Shown here: in pieces, positions 53,051-63,151 of the stretch | How the letters are laid out: every line of letters begins with the position of its first letter | How positions within the stretch are numbered: position 1 is the first letter of the stretch | Source: Campylobacter lanienae NCTC 13004 | GTDB lineage: Bacteria > Campylobacterota > Campylobacteria > Campylobacterales > Campylobacteraceae | Length of the DNA: 64,000 nucleotides | NCBI RefSeq assembly: GCF_002139935.1 | Contig: NZ_CP015578.1 | Location: 496,001-560,000 of the forward strand | Reading direction: 5' to 3' | Program-made: the position numbers and the translations under genes | The notes under the pieces: generated by a model | Databases searched by the model: none | Seen by the model: only the letters and a program-made list of their open reading frames with translations | What the model was told of the DNA's origin: nothing

Positions 53051-53341
53051 ATGGCAGAAAATTCAATGCTAACTTCATTATTACCTCTTGTTGTATTGTT
53101 TGCAATATTCTATTTTTTGGTTATTAGACCACAGCAAAAGCAGCAGCGTGAGCATAAAAATATGCTAGCAAATCTCCAAAAAGGTGATAAAATCATCACA
53201 AATGGAGGCTTAGTATGCGAAGTGGTAAAACCAGAAGATGATTTTATCAAAGTTAAACTTAATGATGATGTAATTGTCCGCATTGATAGAAATTTTGTCG
53301 CCAAAAAATTAGACAAAATAGAGTCAAGTGATGAGAAGTAG
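53051..53341 (+). CDS. yajC: preprotein translocase subunit YajC
   Basis: This 96-residue single-helix protein has the diagnostic FAIFYFLVIRPQQKQQREH segment and the GDKIITNGGLVCEV motif. It belongs to the SecDF-YajC accessory complex. TAAAGGATTCAC precedes ATG 53051. Its end overlaps the secD start by 11 bases. Confidence 0.95.
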   Translation: MAENSMLTSLLPLVVLFAIFYFLVIRPQQKQQREHKNMLANLQKGDKIITNGGLVCEVVKPEDDFIKVKLNDDVIVRIDRNFVAKKLDKIESSDEK

Positions 53342-54911
53342 GGTAACTTATAGGCTTATAGTTTTTATCCTTGCTTTAGTGTTTGGTATATTTTTTTCTA
53401 TACCAAGCTTTACTGATAGTCAAAATGGTAAAAAGGTAAGCCTAGGGCTTGATTTACAAGGTGGTTTATATATGCTATTAAGCGTCCAAACAGACGCAGC
53501 CTTAATATCTAAAATCAAATCAATAGCTTCAGCTATCAAATACGATACTGATAAAAATGATATCTTAGTAGATAGATTAAAAGCCGATGAGAGCGGGATT
53601 AGTATAGCTCTTTTAGATAGTGATGATATCAAGAAATTAGATGGAATTTTATCTAAAATCAGTGGTATTGAAATTCAAAAAGATGAGCTAAATTACAGAG
53701 TTTTACTCACCCCGCAAGAGAAGATCGACACAGCCAAATACGCAGTAGATCAAGCAGTAGAGACTATCAGAAATCGCTTAGATCAATTTGGCTTGGCTGA
53801 GCCTACGGTGATTAAGCAAGGTGAAGATAAAATTTTAGTTGAACTTCCTGGTATTAAAAATGCAGCCGATGAGCAAAGAGCTATGGATTTGATAGCCAAA
53901 TCAGCGCATTTACAGCTCATGGCAGTGGATGAAAAACGCCAAGATATGGCTCAAACTATGAACGAAGATGAGGCCGCAGCTTATGGAGATCTATTATTAA
54001 GCGATGCTAGAAATCCAAGATATAAGTATTTAGTTAATGAAATTCCAGTCTTAGATGGTAGTATGCTAGTAGATGCTAAGGTGGCATTTGATAATCAAAC
54101 AAATATGCCAATTATAAATTTTACTCTAAATGCTCAAGGCGCTAAGATATTTGGGGATTTTACTGGGGCAAATGTAGGTAAAAGACTTGCTATAGTATTA
54201 GATAATAGAGTATATTCAGCTCCATCTATTAATGAGAGAATTGGCGGTGGAAGCGGTCAGATAAGTGGTGGATTTAGTGTAGAAGAGGCTAGAGATGTGG
54301 CTATAGCTTTAAGAAGCGGGGCATTGATAGCTCCTGTGAATTTAGAAGAGAAAAGAAGCATAGGCCCAAGCCTAGGTCAGCAAAGTATCGATCAAAGTAT
54401 GGTGGCGCTATCTGTTGGTGCTATTTTGGTTTTGATATTTATGGTTATGGTGTATGGTCTAGCTGGAGTTTTGGCTAATATCGCTTTGGTTGTTAATATA
54501 GTGTTACTTATAGCGGTTATGGCTCTATTTGGTGCGACGCTTACACTTCCTGGTATGGCTGGTATTTTGCTTACTATCGGTATGGCCGTGGATGCCAATG
54601 TGATTATAAATGAGCGTATTAGAGAGCTTTTAAAAGAGGGTCACAATATCCACACTTGTATCCAAAAGGGCTATCAAAACGCTATGAGCGCTATCGTGGA
54701 TTCGAATTTAACCACGCTTATAACTTCAGCTGCTCTATATGCTTATGGCACTGGGCCTGTAAAGGGCTTTGCTGTAACTATGAGTATAGGTATTGTAGCC
54801 TCTATGCTTACAGCTATTTTAGGTACCCATGGGATGTTTGAGTTTTTAAGTCGCAAGATAGAAAAGGGTAGTAGCGTGCTGTGGTTTGGTTATAGGATTA
54901 AAAGGGGCTAA
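53331..54911 (+). CDS. secD: protein translocase subunit SecD
   Basis: This 526-residue inner-membrane protein uses the proton gradient to finish export. KVSLGLDLQGGLYMLL is the conserved SecD N-terminal motif. AQGAKIFGDFT, NIALVVNIVLL and GMAVDANVIINERIREL mark the periplasmic loop and RND-like helices, with the functional Asp in VDANV. ATG 53331 is used; a GTG lies one codon earlier. One base separates the secD stop from ATG 54913 of secF. Confidence 0.95.
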   Translation: MRSRVTYRLIVFILALVFGIFFSIPSFTDSQNGKKVSLGLDLQGGLYMLLSVQTDAALISKIKSIASAIKYDTDKNDILVDRLKADESGISIALLDSDDIKKLDGILSKISGIEIQKDELNYRVLLTPQEKIDTAKYAVDQAVETIRNRLDQFGLAEPTVIKQGEDKILVELPGIKNAADEQRAMDLIAKSAHLQLMAVDEKRQDMAQTMNEDEAAAYGDLLLSDARNPRYKYLVNEIPVLDGSMLVDAKVAFDNQTNMPIINFTLNAQGAKIFGDFTGANVGKRLAIVLDNRVYSAPSINERIGGGSGQISGGFSVEEARDVAIALRSGALIAPVNLEEKRSIGPSLGQQSIDQSMVALSVGAILVLIFMVMVYGLAGVLANIALVVNIVLLIAVMALFGATLTLPGMAGILLTIGMAVDANVIINERIRELLKEGHNIHTCIQKGYQNAMSAIVDSNLTTLITSAALYAYGTGPVKGFAVTMSIGIVASMLTAILGTHGMFEFLSRKIEKGSSVLWFGYRIKRG

Positions 54912-54912
54912 A

Positions 54913-55887
54913 ATGCAGATATTTGATAAGAGTAAAATATATAATTTTATGAGCATTAGATGGGTGATGTTTGCTCTTAGTGGTGTGCTGTTTTTTGGCT
55001 CTATTGCGCTTTTATTTACCAAGGGGTTAAATTATGGGATTGACTTTGCTGGTGGGACGCTAATTCAGGTTAAATATCATGATAAGGATGCGCCAATAGA
55101 TTTGATTAGGCAGAAATTTGCCACTAATGAAATTTTGAAAAATGCTAGTATCACAGAGTTTGGTTCAGCTAGCGAAATCACCATTAGATATACCACAACT
55201 AGTGATAGTTTGGGCAATAATCCTGGGGATTTTGTGGCTGATATGCTTAAAGGTAGTGGGGAATTTGAGATTCGCCGAGTTGATGTAGTAGGGCCAAAAA
55301 TCGGTAGTGAATTAAGGCAAAAAGGTATAATGGCTATTGTTGTTTCGCTTATTTTGATACTTATTTATATCGGTATTAGGTTTGAGTGGAGATTTGCACT
55401 AGCAGCTATATTTAGTGAAATTCACGATGTAGTTATCGTGCTTGGGGCTATTAGTTTGCTTAGTATTGATGTGAATTTAGATACCTTAGCGGCGGTTTTA
55501 ACTGTTTTAGGATACTCGCTAAATGATACTATTATTATATTTGATAGGATTAGAGAGAGGATTAGAGATAGTAAATTTATAGAGCTATTTGGGGTGATTA
55601 ATGAGTCTGTATCGCTTACTCTTTCTAGGACTTTGATGACTTCTGTGACTACGCTTTTAGCGGTGATTACGCTATTTTTCTATGGTGGAGATATGATACA
55701 TGGATTTTCTACTATTATGATAATTGGCATTCTAATCGGCACTATAAGCTCGATTTTTATAGCAGCACCTATGCTAAGTTGGTTTAGATTTAGTGTTGAG
55801 AGTTATAGAGCGTTGATTGCTGCTAAGGAGCTAAGAAAAAAAGAGAAAGAGAAAATTCGCGCTATGTATGAAAAAGGCAGATTATAA
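54913..55887 (+). CDS. secF: protein translocase subunit SecF
   Basis: This 324-residue partner of SecD starts MQIFDKSKIYNFMSIRW after AAAGGGGCTAAA. The LNYGIDFAGGTLIQV motif and the GYSLNDTIIIFDRIRE helix are typical. It follows secD with one base between the stop and ATG. Confidence 0.95.
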   Translation: MQIFDKSKIYNFMSIRWVMFALSGVLFFGSIALLFTKGLNYGIDFAGGTLIQVKYHDKDAPIDLIRQKFATNEILKNASITEFGSASEITIRYTTTSDSLGNNPGDFVADMLKGSGEFEIRRVDVVGPKIGSELRQKGIMAIVVSLILILIYIGIRFEWRFALAAIFSEIHDVVIVLGAISLLSIDVNLDTLAAVLTVLGYSLNDTIIIFDRIRERIRDSKFIELFGVINESVSLTLSRTLMTSVTTLLAVITLFFYGGDMIHGFSTIMIIGILIGTISSIFIAAPMLSWFRFSVESYRALIAAKELRKKEKEKIRAMYEKGRL

Positions 55888-55896
55888 GGAGTTTGT

Positions 55897-56235
55897 ATGG
55901 ATTGGGGTAAGGTTATATTTACATTTTTTGCGCTTATGAGCTTGACTACTACGGCTGGGTTTTTGTTTGAAGATAATGCTGTGGCTCTATTTATCGCTGC
56001 TAGTATAAATTTGATCTCAACTCTATTAAAAGTAGGAGTGAGAAATTTGCTCGCAGCGGAGCTTTTTGCTAGTTCATTGGTGGCTGATTTACACCTAATT
56101 CCTGCTTTTGTATTGCTAATAACTGGCTATAGCCAAAGTATGGTATATACGCTAGTTATAGGTGCGATTTTGGCAAATATATTTTCTATTATTTTGATAT
56201 TGATAGAAGCGTATAAAACTAGAGATGAATTTTAA
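55897..56235 (+). CDS. DUF6394-like small membrane protein
   Basis: This 112-residue protein has about three membrane helices (GKVIFTFFALMSLTTTAGFLF; LIPAFVLLITGY; GAILANIFSIILILIEAY). Similar proteins are common in Campylobacter between secF and leuS; the function is unknown. TAAGGAG precedes the ATG. Confidence 0.8.
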   Translation: MDWGKVIFTFFALMSLTTTAGFLFEDNAVALFIAASINLISTLLKVGVRNLLAAELFASSLVADLHLIPAFVLLITGYSQSMVYTLVIGAILANIFSIILILIEAYKTRDEF

Positions 56236-56244
56236 GGATAGATA

Positions 56245-58677
56245 ATGCAATATGTAGCTAAAGATATAGAGTATAAATGGCAAACTACTTGGAGAGATAG
56301 CGGTTATAGCGAGCCAAAAGATGATTATAGCTTACCTAAAAAATATATTTTATCTATGTTTCCATATCCTAGTGGCAGACTTCACATGGGGCATGTGCGA
56401 AACTACGCTATAGGTGATGCCCTATCTAGGTATTATAGAAATATGGGGTTTAATGTCCTTCAGCCAATGGGTTTTGATAGCTTTGGTATGCCAGCAGAAA
56501 ATGCCGCTATAAAGCATAAAATTCATCCTAAAAAATGGACATATGAAAATATAGAATATATGATAAAAGAGCTTGATACCTTGGGGTTAAGCTTTTCTAA
56601 AAATCGCTTATTAGCTACTAGCGATCCACTCTATACAAGATGGGAGCAAGAGTTTTTCATAAAAATGTATGAAAAAGGCTTGGTATATCGCAAATCTGCT
56701 GTGGTAAATTGGTGTGAAAATGACCAAACAGTTTTGGCAAATGAGCAAGTAGAAGATGGTAAATGCTGGAGATGTGGCCACGATGTAATTCAAAAAGAGA
56801 TGCCAGGATATTATCTCAAAATTACAGATTATGCTAATGAGCTTTTGGAGTGTTTAAAAGATTTAGATGGCAAATGGCCAAATCAAGTTATAACTATGCA
56901 AGAAAATTGGATAGGTAAAAGTAGCGGGCTTGAGTTTGAATTTAAGCTTGATGATCGTAGCAAGGAGATTGCTAGTGAAGATGGATTTATGGTCTTTACT
57001 ACTAGGGCTGATACTATTTATGGAGTTAGTTATTGTGCTTTAGCGCCAGAGCATAGCCTTACAAAAAAGATTTTAAATAGTGATAATACCTCAAAAGAGA
57101 TAAAAGATAAGATCAAATTTATGCTAAATCAAAGTCCAAAAGAGCGCCAAATAGCTGATAAAGATGGAGTCTATCTAGGCATTAATGCTATCCATCCGAT
57201 AACCAAAGAGCTAGTGCCGATATGGTGTGCGAATTTCGTCTTAGCTGAGTATGGTCATGGGGCTTTGATGGCGGTGCCTGCTCATGATGAGAGGGATTAT
57301 GAGTTTGCTATTAAATTTAATCTACCTATTAAAAAGATAATAGAGTGCGATGAGTTGCCATATACTCAAAAGAGTGGCAACCATATAAATTCAGATATGA
57401 TAAATAATATGGATTATGATGAGGCTAGTAAAACTATCATAAATTACTTCGAAAATAGCAGTAGCGGTAAAGAGGTTACAAACTACAAATTAAGAGATTG
57501 GGGTATCTCTAGACAGAGATATTGGGGTGCGCCGATCCCTATAGTGCATTGCGATAAATGCGGAGTTGTGTGCGAGAGTATTGAGAATTTGCCTGTTTTA
57601 TTGCCTGAAGATGTGAGTATCACAGGTGAGGGAAATCCGCTAGACAAGCATCCAAATTTCAAAAAATGTAAATGCCCTAAATGCGGCAATCAAGCTAAAA
57701 GAGAAACCGATACTATGGATACATTTTTTGAAAGTAGCTGGTATTTTGCTAGATATGCAAGTGATGAGAAAACTTGGGAAAAAGTAGCCTTTGATAAAAA
57801 AAGTGTTGATTATTGGATGAGCGTAGATCAATATATCGGTGGGATAGAACACGCTATACTTCATCTTTTATATGCTAGATTTTTTCAAAAAGTTTTAAGA
57901 GATCTTGGCTATTTGCGTGATAGTGAGCCTTTTGCTAGTTTATTAACTCAGGGTATGGTCTTAAAAGACGGCGCTAAAATGAGTAAAAGCAAGGGAAATA
58001 CGGTTGATCCAGATGAGATTATAGATAGATATGGTGCTGATACCGCAAGGCTATTTATACTTTTTGCAGCTCCACCACAAAAGGAGCTTGAGTGGAATGA
58101 TAGCGCTGTGGAGGGTGCTTTTAAGTTTATAAATAGACTTTATGATAGAAGTGTAAATGCCTATAAAACAGAGCAACTCCCATCTATAAATCACGCAAAT
58201 TTAAACAAAGATGAGAAATACGCAAGGCTAAAAGTCTATGAAGCACTTAAAAAATCAAGCGAGGTTTTTGAGAGTAGCTTTACATTTAACACCTTAATCG
58301 CTGCTTGTATGGAGGCTCTAAATGCCCTAAATGCTCAACAAAACAAAGATATATGGACGGAGGGGTATTATATAATTTTAAGTTTGCTTGAGCCTATTAT
58401 CCCGCATGTCTCTTGGGAGCTTAGTAGTGAGTTATTTGGGCTTAAAAATCTTAGAAAAATCGAGCTTAAAAGTGAAGTTTTTGAGAGTGATACTATAAAT
58501 TTAGCTATCACCATAAATGGCAAAAGACGAGCCGAGATAGAGATAGATAAGAGTTTAAGCGACCAAGAGATCATAAATCAAGCCAAAATCGCTGCATCTA
58601 AGTGGATTGGCTCATCTGAGATTATAAAAGAAATTTATGTGCCAAATAAGCTTGTAAATATCGTTATAAAGGGATAG
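56245..58677 (+). CDS. leuS: leucyl-tRNA synthetase
   Basis: This 810-residue class I synthetase has the HIGH motif as HMGH in [15 protein letters not shown], the editing domain between ([19 protein letters not shown]), a zinc-type CDKCG...CPKCG insertion, and KMSKS in [24 protein letters not shown] precedes the ATG. It is one base before lptE. Confidence 0.97.
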   Translation: MQYVAKDIEYKWQTTWRDSGYSEPKDDYSLPKKYILSMFPYPSGRLHMGHVRNYAIGDALSRYYRNMGFNVLQPMGFDSFGMPAENAAIKHKIHPKKWTYENIEYMIKELDTLGLSFSKNRLLATSDPLYTRWEQEFFIKMYEKGLVYRKSAVVNWCENDQTVLANEQVEDGKCWRCGHDVIQKEMPGYYLKITDYANELLECLKDLDGKWPNQVITMQENWIGKSSGLEFEFKLDDRSKEIASEDGFMVFTTRADTIYGVSYCALAPEHSLTKKILNSDNTSKEIKDKIKFMLNQSPKERQIADKDGVYLGINAIHPITKELVPIWCANFVLAEYGHGALMAVPAHDERDYEFAIKFNLPIKKIIECDELPYTQKSGNHINSDMINNMDYDEASKTIINYFENSSSGKEVTNYKLRDWGISRQRYWGAPIPIVHCDKCGVVCESIENLPVLLPEDVSITGEGNPLDKHPNFKKCKCPKCGNQAKRETDTMDTFFESSWYFARYASDEKTWEKVAFDKKSVDYWMSVDQYIGGIEHAILHLLYARFFQKVLRDLGYLRDSEPFASLLTQGMVLKDGAKMSKSKGNTVDPDEIIDRYGADTARLFILFAAPPQKELEWNDSAVEGAFKFINRLYDRSVNAYKTEQLPSINHANLNKDEKYARLKVYEALKKSSEVFESSFTFNTLIAACMEALNALNAQQNKDIWTEGYYIILSLLEPIIPHVSWELSSELFGLKNLRKIELKSEVFESDTINLAITINGKRRAEIEIDKSLSDQEIINQAKIAASKWIGSSEIIKEIYVPNKLVNIVIKG

Positions 58678-58678
58678 A

Positions 58679-59218
58679 GTGAGATTAATTGCCATTTTAT
58701 TGCTAGCTTTTTTTATTGTAGGTTGTGGCTATAAACCATCTAGCGTGGCAGCTAGAGATATTTTAGGTAGTAGTGTTTGGATCGATGTAATCATCAGCAA
58801 GATTGACCCAGAAAGCTCAGTAGCTATAAAAGATGGTATCAAATCAGCGATGTTAAGGCGCCTTGGCGTTAGCTTAACTCAAAAAGACAAAGCTGAAAGT
58901 ATCATTATAGCGTCTATAAAATCTTTGACATTTGATACTATATCATACGACCAGTTTGGCTACGCTACAGCCTATAAGGCAAATTTGATTATAGAGTATA
59001 AATTAAAGCAAAAAGATGGCAATATCAAGAGTGTTTTAGCTAGTGGGGATTATGATTTTCGTGTGACTAGAAGACTGAACGACAATAGATTTACAGATAG
59101 TGTAATTAGTGATAGTGAGAGGTTTGATGCGATCACAAATGCATCTTTACAGAGCTTTGATGAGTTTGTGAGCAAGTTAGCTATGCAAGGTCTTTTAAAT
59201 GGCAAGTCTAATCTCTGA
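58679..59218 (+). CDS. lptE: LPS assembly lipoprotein LptE
   Basis: This 179-residue lipoprotein has its lipobox cysteine at C16 (FFIVGC) and a LptE-type fold of alternating strands after it. With LptD it inserts lipooligosaccharide into the outer membrane. GTG start after GGGATAGA. It overlaps the next gene by 20 bases. Position after leuS matches other Campylobacter. Confidence 0.85.
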   Translation: MRLIAILLLAFFIVGCGYKPSSVAARDILGSSVWIDVIISKIDPESSVAIKDGIKSAMLRRLGVSLTQKDKAESIIIASIKSLTFDTISYDQFGYATAYKANLIIEYKLKQKDGNIKSVLASGDYDFRVTRRLNDNRFTDSVISDSERFDAITNASLQSFDEFVSKLAMQGLLNGKSNL

Positions 59219-60734
59219 TGTTATAAAAGATGTATTTAAAGAAGCAAGTCAAAAGAAGATCACTCTAACGCCTGATAATTATCATACGCTATTTTGTGCG
59301 GCTGCAGCTAGGCGTGGGCTAAGTGCGATGGAGTGTAAAAAGCTAGAAAATTATATATCCAAACTAGATCAAAGCTACCAAAACGAGCTTAAAAAGATGA
59401 ATGTAAGAAGCATTGATGAGCTTTTTGCTTTTATTAGCTCTAGGTTAAATCGTGCTAATCCAACTGATATAACCAAAATTAGTCTAGCTCAAACAATGCT
59501 TTTAAAGCGAATTCTTCACGCTATAAACTTAATGCACAATACCAAAGCCAAGGATTTAGCAAACTCTAGTATCTCTATGCTTGATGGGGTTGTGAGTGTT
59601 GAGAGTTTGAATTTGATTAGGGATAGGTGGTTTGAGTTTGTTTCGCATTTTGATGATAAATATTTAAAAAGATTAGAAAAATATGGTATAAAACAAAGCG
59701 ATGATATAGAGACAATAGTCGCTAAAATCGAGAAATTCAAAGATAATTCCAAAGAACAAGATTTGCAATATTTTAAAATTTGCGAACTTATAATAGCAGC
59801 CCTAGTCCCATCGATTGCTCCAAGTGCTGATGATGATATAGCTACTATTAGCGAGCATTTAAGGCAAGACCCAGCGCTATTAAGTAGCCCAGCTATGGAA
59901 GATGACATTAAAAGGTGTATATTAAAGCGAGTTAAGCTTGATCAAAATGAGATAAAGCATAAGATAGCTATTTTAGATGGAATTTTAAATGATTTAAATA
60001 TTGAAATTCAAAATTTCGCCGCAACTCTTTTAAATAATGGTAGTAGCGTAGATAGCGCTATTTTTGATATGGATAATATCAGCTCAATTGATGATTATAA
60101 CACCATAAAACAGAAGCTACAAAACACATCAAATTCACTTCGCAATGAGATATCAGCAATGGGATCTAGGCTAAGTAATGATAGTAGATTGATAAGTGAT
60201 TTAAAAGAGAGAATTAAAGAGCTTGAAGATATGATAGCTAAGGCCAATATCCAAAAAGATGAGCTAACAGGATTAAATAACAAAAGTAGCTTTGAGATGG
60301 AGTTAGCTAGTATCGAAGAGGCTAAAACCAAATACTCAATAGATTATTCTATTATGATTATCGGGATTAATGGTCTGGATGATATCGGCTCAAAATATGG
60401 CTTAAATGCCAAGGATGCGATCTTGTCTACAATGGCTAAAATCATACAGAATCGCTGCATAAATGGAGAATTTATCGCTAGGACAAAGGCGGATGAATTT
60501 GTGATATTAATAGCAAATTTAGATATAAATAGCTCTATGAGTTTAGCTCAAACTATGATAAATGATATATCTGGGTATAAATTTCGATATAAAGATGAGC
60601 ATATTGTAGTTAGTGTTAGTTGTGGTATTGCTATTAGATCTAGTGCTAATACTCAATCTGATATGATACAAAAGGCAAATTTGGGATTGAAATCTGCTAG
60701 GAGCGAGGGGGTTAATTGTATAAAAGTTCTTTGA
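59199..60734 (+). CDS. protein with degenerate GGDEF domain
   Basis: This 511-residue protein has a long helical N-terminal region (about 1-330, with coiled coil near 300-345) and a C-terminal GGDEF-type domain (DELTGLNNKSSFEMEL onward). The active-site loop reads RTKADEFVIL (K-A-D-E-F near residues 430-434) instead of GGDEF or GGEEF, so cyclic-di-GMP synthesis is doubtful; it may bind nucleotide or act structurally. It overlaps lptE and folC. Confidence 0.85.
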   Translation: MASLISDVIKDVFKEASQKKITLTPDNYHTLFCAAAARRGLSAMECKKLENYISKLDQSYQNELKKMNVRSIDELFAFISSRLNRANPTDITKISLAQTMLLKRILHAINLMHNTKAKDLANSSISMLDGVVSVESLNLIRDRWFEFVSHFDDKYLKRLEKYGIKQSDDIETIVAKIEKFKDNSKEQDLQYFKICELIIAALVPSIAPSADDDIATISEHLRQDPALLSSPAMEDDIKRCILKRVKLDQNEIKHKIAILDGILNDLNIEIQNFAATLLNNGSSVDSAIFDMDNISSIDDYNTIKQKLQNTSNSLRNEISAMGSRLSNDSRLISDLKERIKELEDMIAKANIQKDELTGLNNKSSFEMELASIEEAKTKYSIDYSIMIIGINGLDDIGSKYGLNAKDAILSTMAKIIQNRCINGEFIARTKADEFVILIANLDINSSMSLAQTMINDISGYKFRYKDEHIVVSVSCGIAIRSSANTQSDMIQKANLGLKSARSEGVNCIKVL

Positions 60735-61900
60735 TGGATTATGAGATATTTCTAAGCTCAAAACCATTGTATTATCAAGAGATTAATTATGAGAGATTTC
60801 CTAAAATTTATAAACTTATAAAATCCAAGCTCAATCCACCACCAATTATCCATGTAGTAGGCACTAATGGCAAGGGAAGCACCGGTAGATTCCTAACTCA
60901 AATTCTCACTTCTAGCGGTAAAAGAGTTGGTCACTATAGCAGTCCGCATATATTTGATTTTAGCGAGAGATTTTATAGTGGTTGTGAGGTGATTGATAAA
61001 GATAGATTAAATTTAGCTCATAATAGGCTTTTAGATATTTTTGGCTCTTTTGATGGCTTTGAGATGGTAGAGAGATTAAGCTATTTTGAGTGGGCGACTC
61101 TGCTTTGTGTGGTGCTGTTTGAGGGGTATGATTATTTGGTTATGGAAGCTGGAATGGGTGGAGAGTATGATGCTACAAATGTATTTGATAAAATTCTTAG
61201 TATATTTACGCCAATTGGATTAGACCATACAGATATGCTAGGTGATACCCTTAGCAAGATAGCCACAACCAAGCTTAATGCGATGGGAAAAGTAGCTTTG
61301 ATAAGTAGTGAATTTGCCTGTATGGAATTAGCCAAGGATATAGCAAAGAGCAAAAAGGCAAATTTAATAATCCAAAAAGATATATTTCAACATAGCATTG
61401 ATGAGTATGCTAAGAGATTTGAATTAGCGGATTTTTTAAAGATAAATTTATCCCTAGCAGTAAATGCGGCTAAAATTTTAGGTGTGGAGAAATTAGATAA
61501 TATAATTTTAAATTTAGATAGATTAAGCTTAATAGGCAGATGCCAAAGGATAAAAGATAACCTAATAATCGATGTCGGACACAATCCGCACGCAGCAAAA
61601 GCAATAGCTAAACACTTACAAAGTATAGGCTGGTATGGGGTGAATTTGATATATAATGCCTTTGATGATAAGGATATTTTTGGCGTTTTATTAAGCTTAA
61701 AGCCTTTTATTGCTACAATTTACATTTACAATTATGATAGTCAAAATAGAAAATTAGCAAAAAAACAGATTATTAAAGCAGCCAATGAGCTTGGTATTGA
61801 GTGTTTGGAGTTTAAGCATTTAGATAAAGATAAGCGTTATTTGGTTTTTGGGTCATTTATGTTGGTAGAAAATTTTATTAAGGATAAGATTGAAAGATAA
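60734..61900 (+). CDS. folC: bifunctional folylpolyglutamate/dihydrofolate synthase
   Basis: This 388-residue Mur-ligase-like enzyme adds glutamates to folates. ATG 60734 overlaps the upstream stop (TGATG). VVGTNGKGSTGRFL is the P-loop, GMGGEYDATNVFD and PIGLDHTDMLG are FolC motifs, and DVGHNPHA lies in the C-terminal domain. It overlaps the next gene by 11 bases. Confidence 0.94.
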   Translation: MDYEIFLSSKPLYYQEINYERFPKIYKLIKSKLNPPPIIHVVGTNGKGSTGRFLTQILTSSGKRVGHYSSPHIFDFSERFYSGCEVIDKDRLNLAHNRLLDIFGSFDGFEMVERLSYFEWATLLCVVLFEGYDYLVMEAGMGGEYDATNVFDKILSIFTPIGLDHTDMLGDTLSKIATTKLNAMGKVALISSEFACMELAKDIAKSKKANLIIQKDIFQHSIDEYAKRFELADFLKINLSLAVNAAKILGVEKLDNIILNLDRLSLIGRCQRIKDNLIIDVGHNPHAAKAIAKHLQSIGWYGVNLIYNAFDDKDIFGVLLSLKPFIATIYIYNYDSQNRKLAKKQIIKAANELGIECLEFKHLDKDKRYLVFGSFMLVENFIKDKIER

Positions 61901-62783
61901 AATTGTTGTTACAATAACTGATATTAATGGTTCTAGAAACTATCTCTTAAGTCAGGTATTAAAAAAAATTTTTATATATATCGTTGCGATTTTGCTATTG
62001 ATTTTTGTCTTTGGGGCTTTGTATATGGGGTATTTACAAGATGAGACAAATAGCCTTAGACAGACCAAAGAGGAGCTAATAAGCAGTAGCGAGAGCTTGA
62101 ATTTAGAGTATGAAAATATAAAACAAAAGCTCTCAACCAAAGAAGAAGAATTGATGGCTATCGAGGATAAAATTTCACTTTTAGAAGAGCAAATCGGCCT
62201 AAATGATGATATAAATAGCACCAATATCGATGATAGATTAGAAAATATTAAGCTTACAGTAGAGCAACAAAATATACTATTTTCAATGATTCCAAATGGC
62301 AAAGTAATGGAGGATGGCGGTGTAACGGCCTCTTTTGGGTGGAGGATTCATCCGGTTTTAGGCCATAGGCACCTACATCAAGGAATTGACCTTAGAGCAC
62401 CTATTGGCACACCAGTATATGCACCAGCTGATGGAGTTGTCCAAGTAGCGGGATTTAATATAGTTAGCGGATATGGATATTTAGTGGTTATAGAGCATAA
62501 TTTTGGCTTTAAAACTAGATTTGCTCACCTATCAAGAAAGGATGTTGTCCAAGAAGGGCAATTTGTCAAAAAAGGAGATCTGATAGGTTATAGCGGTAAC
62601 ACAGGTATAAGCACAGGGCCGCATCTACACTATGAAATACGCTTTGTTCAACGCCCATTAGATCCGGCTAATTTTATTAATTGGAATAGAAAAAATTATG
62701 AAGAAATATTTCAAAAGGAGAAGAGAGTATCATGGCAGTCTTTAGTAAAGGCAGTGGCAAATTTAACTCTGAAACAACCATAA
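61890..62783 (+). CDS. M23 peptidoglycan endopeptidase (cell-shape type)
   Basis: This 297-residue membrane-anchored protein has one helix (about 26-46), a coiled coil (about 50-105) and a LytM/M23 domain with zinc ligands in HLHQGIDLRA and GPHLHYEI. It starts at TTG 61890 after AAGGATAAGA. It is next to a bactofilin, as are the Csd1/Csd2 endopeptidases that give Helicobacter its helical shape, so a role in cell curvature is likely. It overlaps the bactofilin gene by 52 bases. Confidence 0.9.
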   Translation: MKDKIVVTITDINGSRNYLLSQVLKKIFIYIVAILLLIFVFGALYMGYLQDETNSLRQTKEELISSSESLNLEYENIKQKLSTKEEELMAIEDKISLLEEQIGLNDDINSTNIDDRLENIKLTVEQQNILFSMIPNGKVMEDGGVTASFGWRIHPVLGHRHLHQGIDLRAPIGTPVYAPADGVVQVAGFNIVSGYGYLVVIEHNFGFKTRFAHLSRKDVVQEGQFVKKGDLIGYSGNTGISTGPHLHYEIRFVQRPLDPANFINWNRKNYEEIFQKEKRVSWQSLVKAVANLTLKQP

Positions 62784-63151
62784 TATCAGAAGGAGCATAC
62801 ATAAAAGGGGAGCTAGCTTGTGGCTCGGTTTTATATATTGAGGGTCATATTGATGGTATGATCAAATCTAGCAACACAGTTGTAATTGGTAAAAACGGCA
62901 AGGTTACAGGCATTATCACGGCATCTAAGGTAGTGGTAAATGGTGTCTTTGAGGGCAATATCGATTCTGGGTCGGTTGAGATTTTAAGTGGTGGATTTGT
63001 CTTAGGCGATATCTGCTCTGGTAGTTTGAGTATTGAAGTTGGCGGAAGATTCGATGGCAAAAGCTCTCTTAAAGCTTCAGAGTCTATACAATCTTTAGAG
63101 AATTTAGAGATAATAGATACAGAGGAAAGTGGTGCAAGCAAGGGTATATGA
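62732..63151 (+). CDS. ccmA: bactofilin (CcmA-like)
   Basis: This 139-residue polymer-forming protein has a central beta-helix of short repeats (GAYIKGELACGSVLYIEGHIDG...). AAAAGGAG precedes the ATG. With the overlapping M23 gene it forms a cell-shape module. Its C-terminal tail is acidic and disordered. The mfd start lies within its end. Confidence 0.92.
   Translation: MAVFSKGSGKFNSETTIISEGAYIKGELACGSVLYIEGHIDGMIKSSNTVVIGKNGKVTGIITASKVVVNGVFEGNIDSGSVEILSGGFVLGDICSGSLSIEVGGRFDGKSSLKASESIQSLENLEIIDTEESGASKGI

Noticed and set aside
52989-53105. N-terminal extension of lnt
   Set aside because: It would overlap yajC and its ribosome site; ATG 52988 has a good ribosome site and begins at the first membrane helix.
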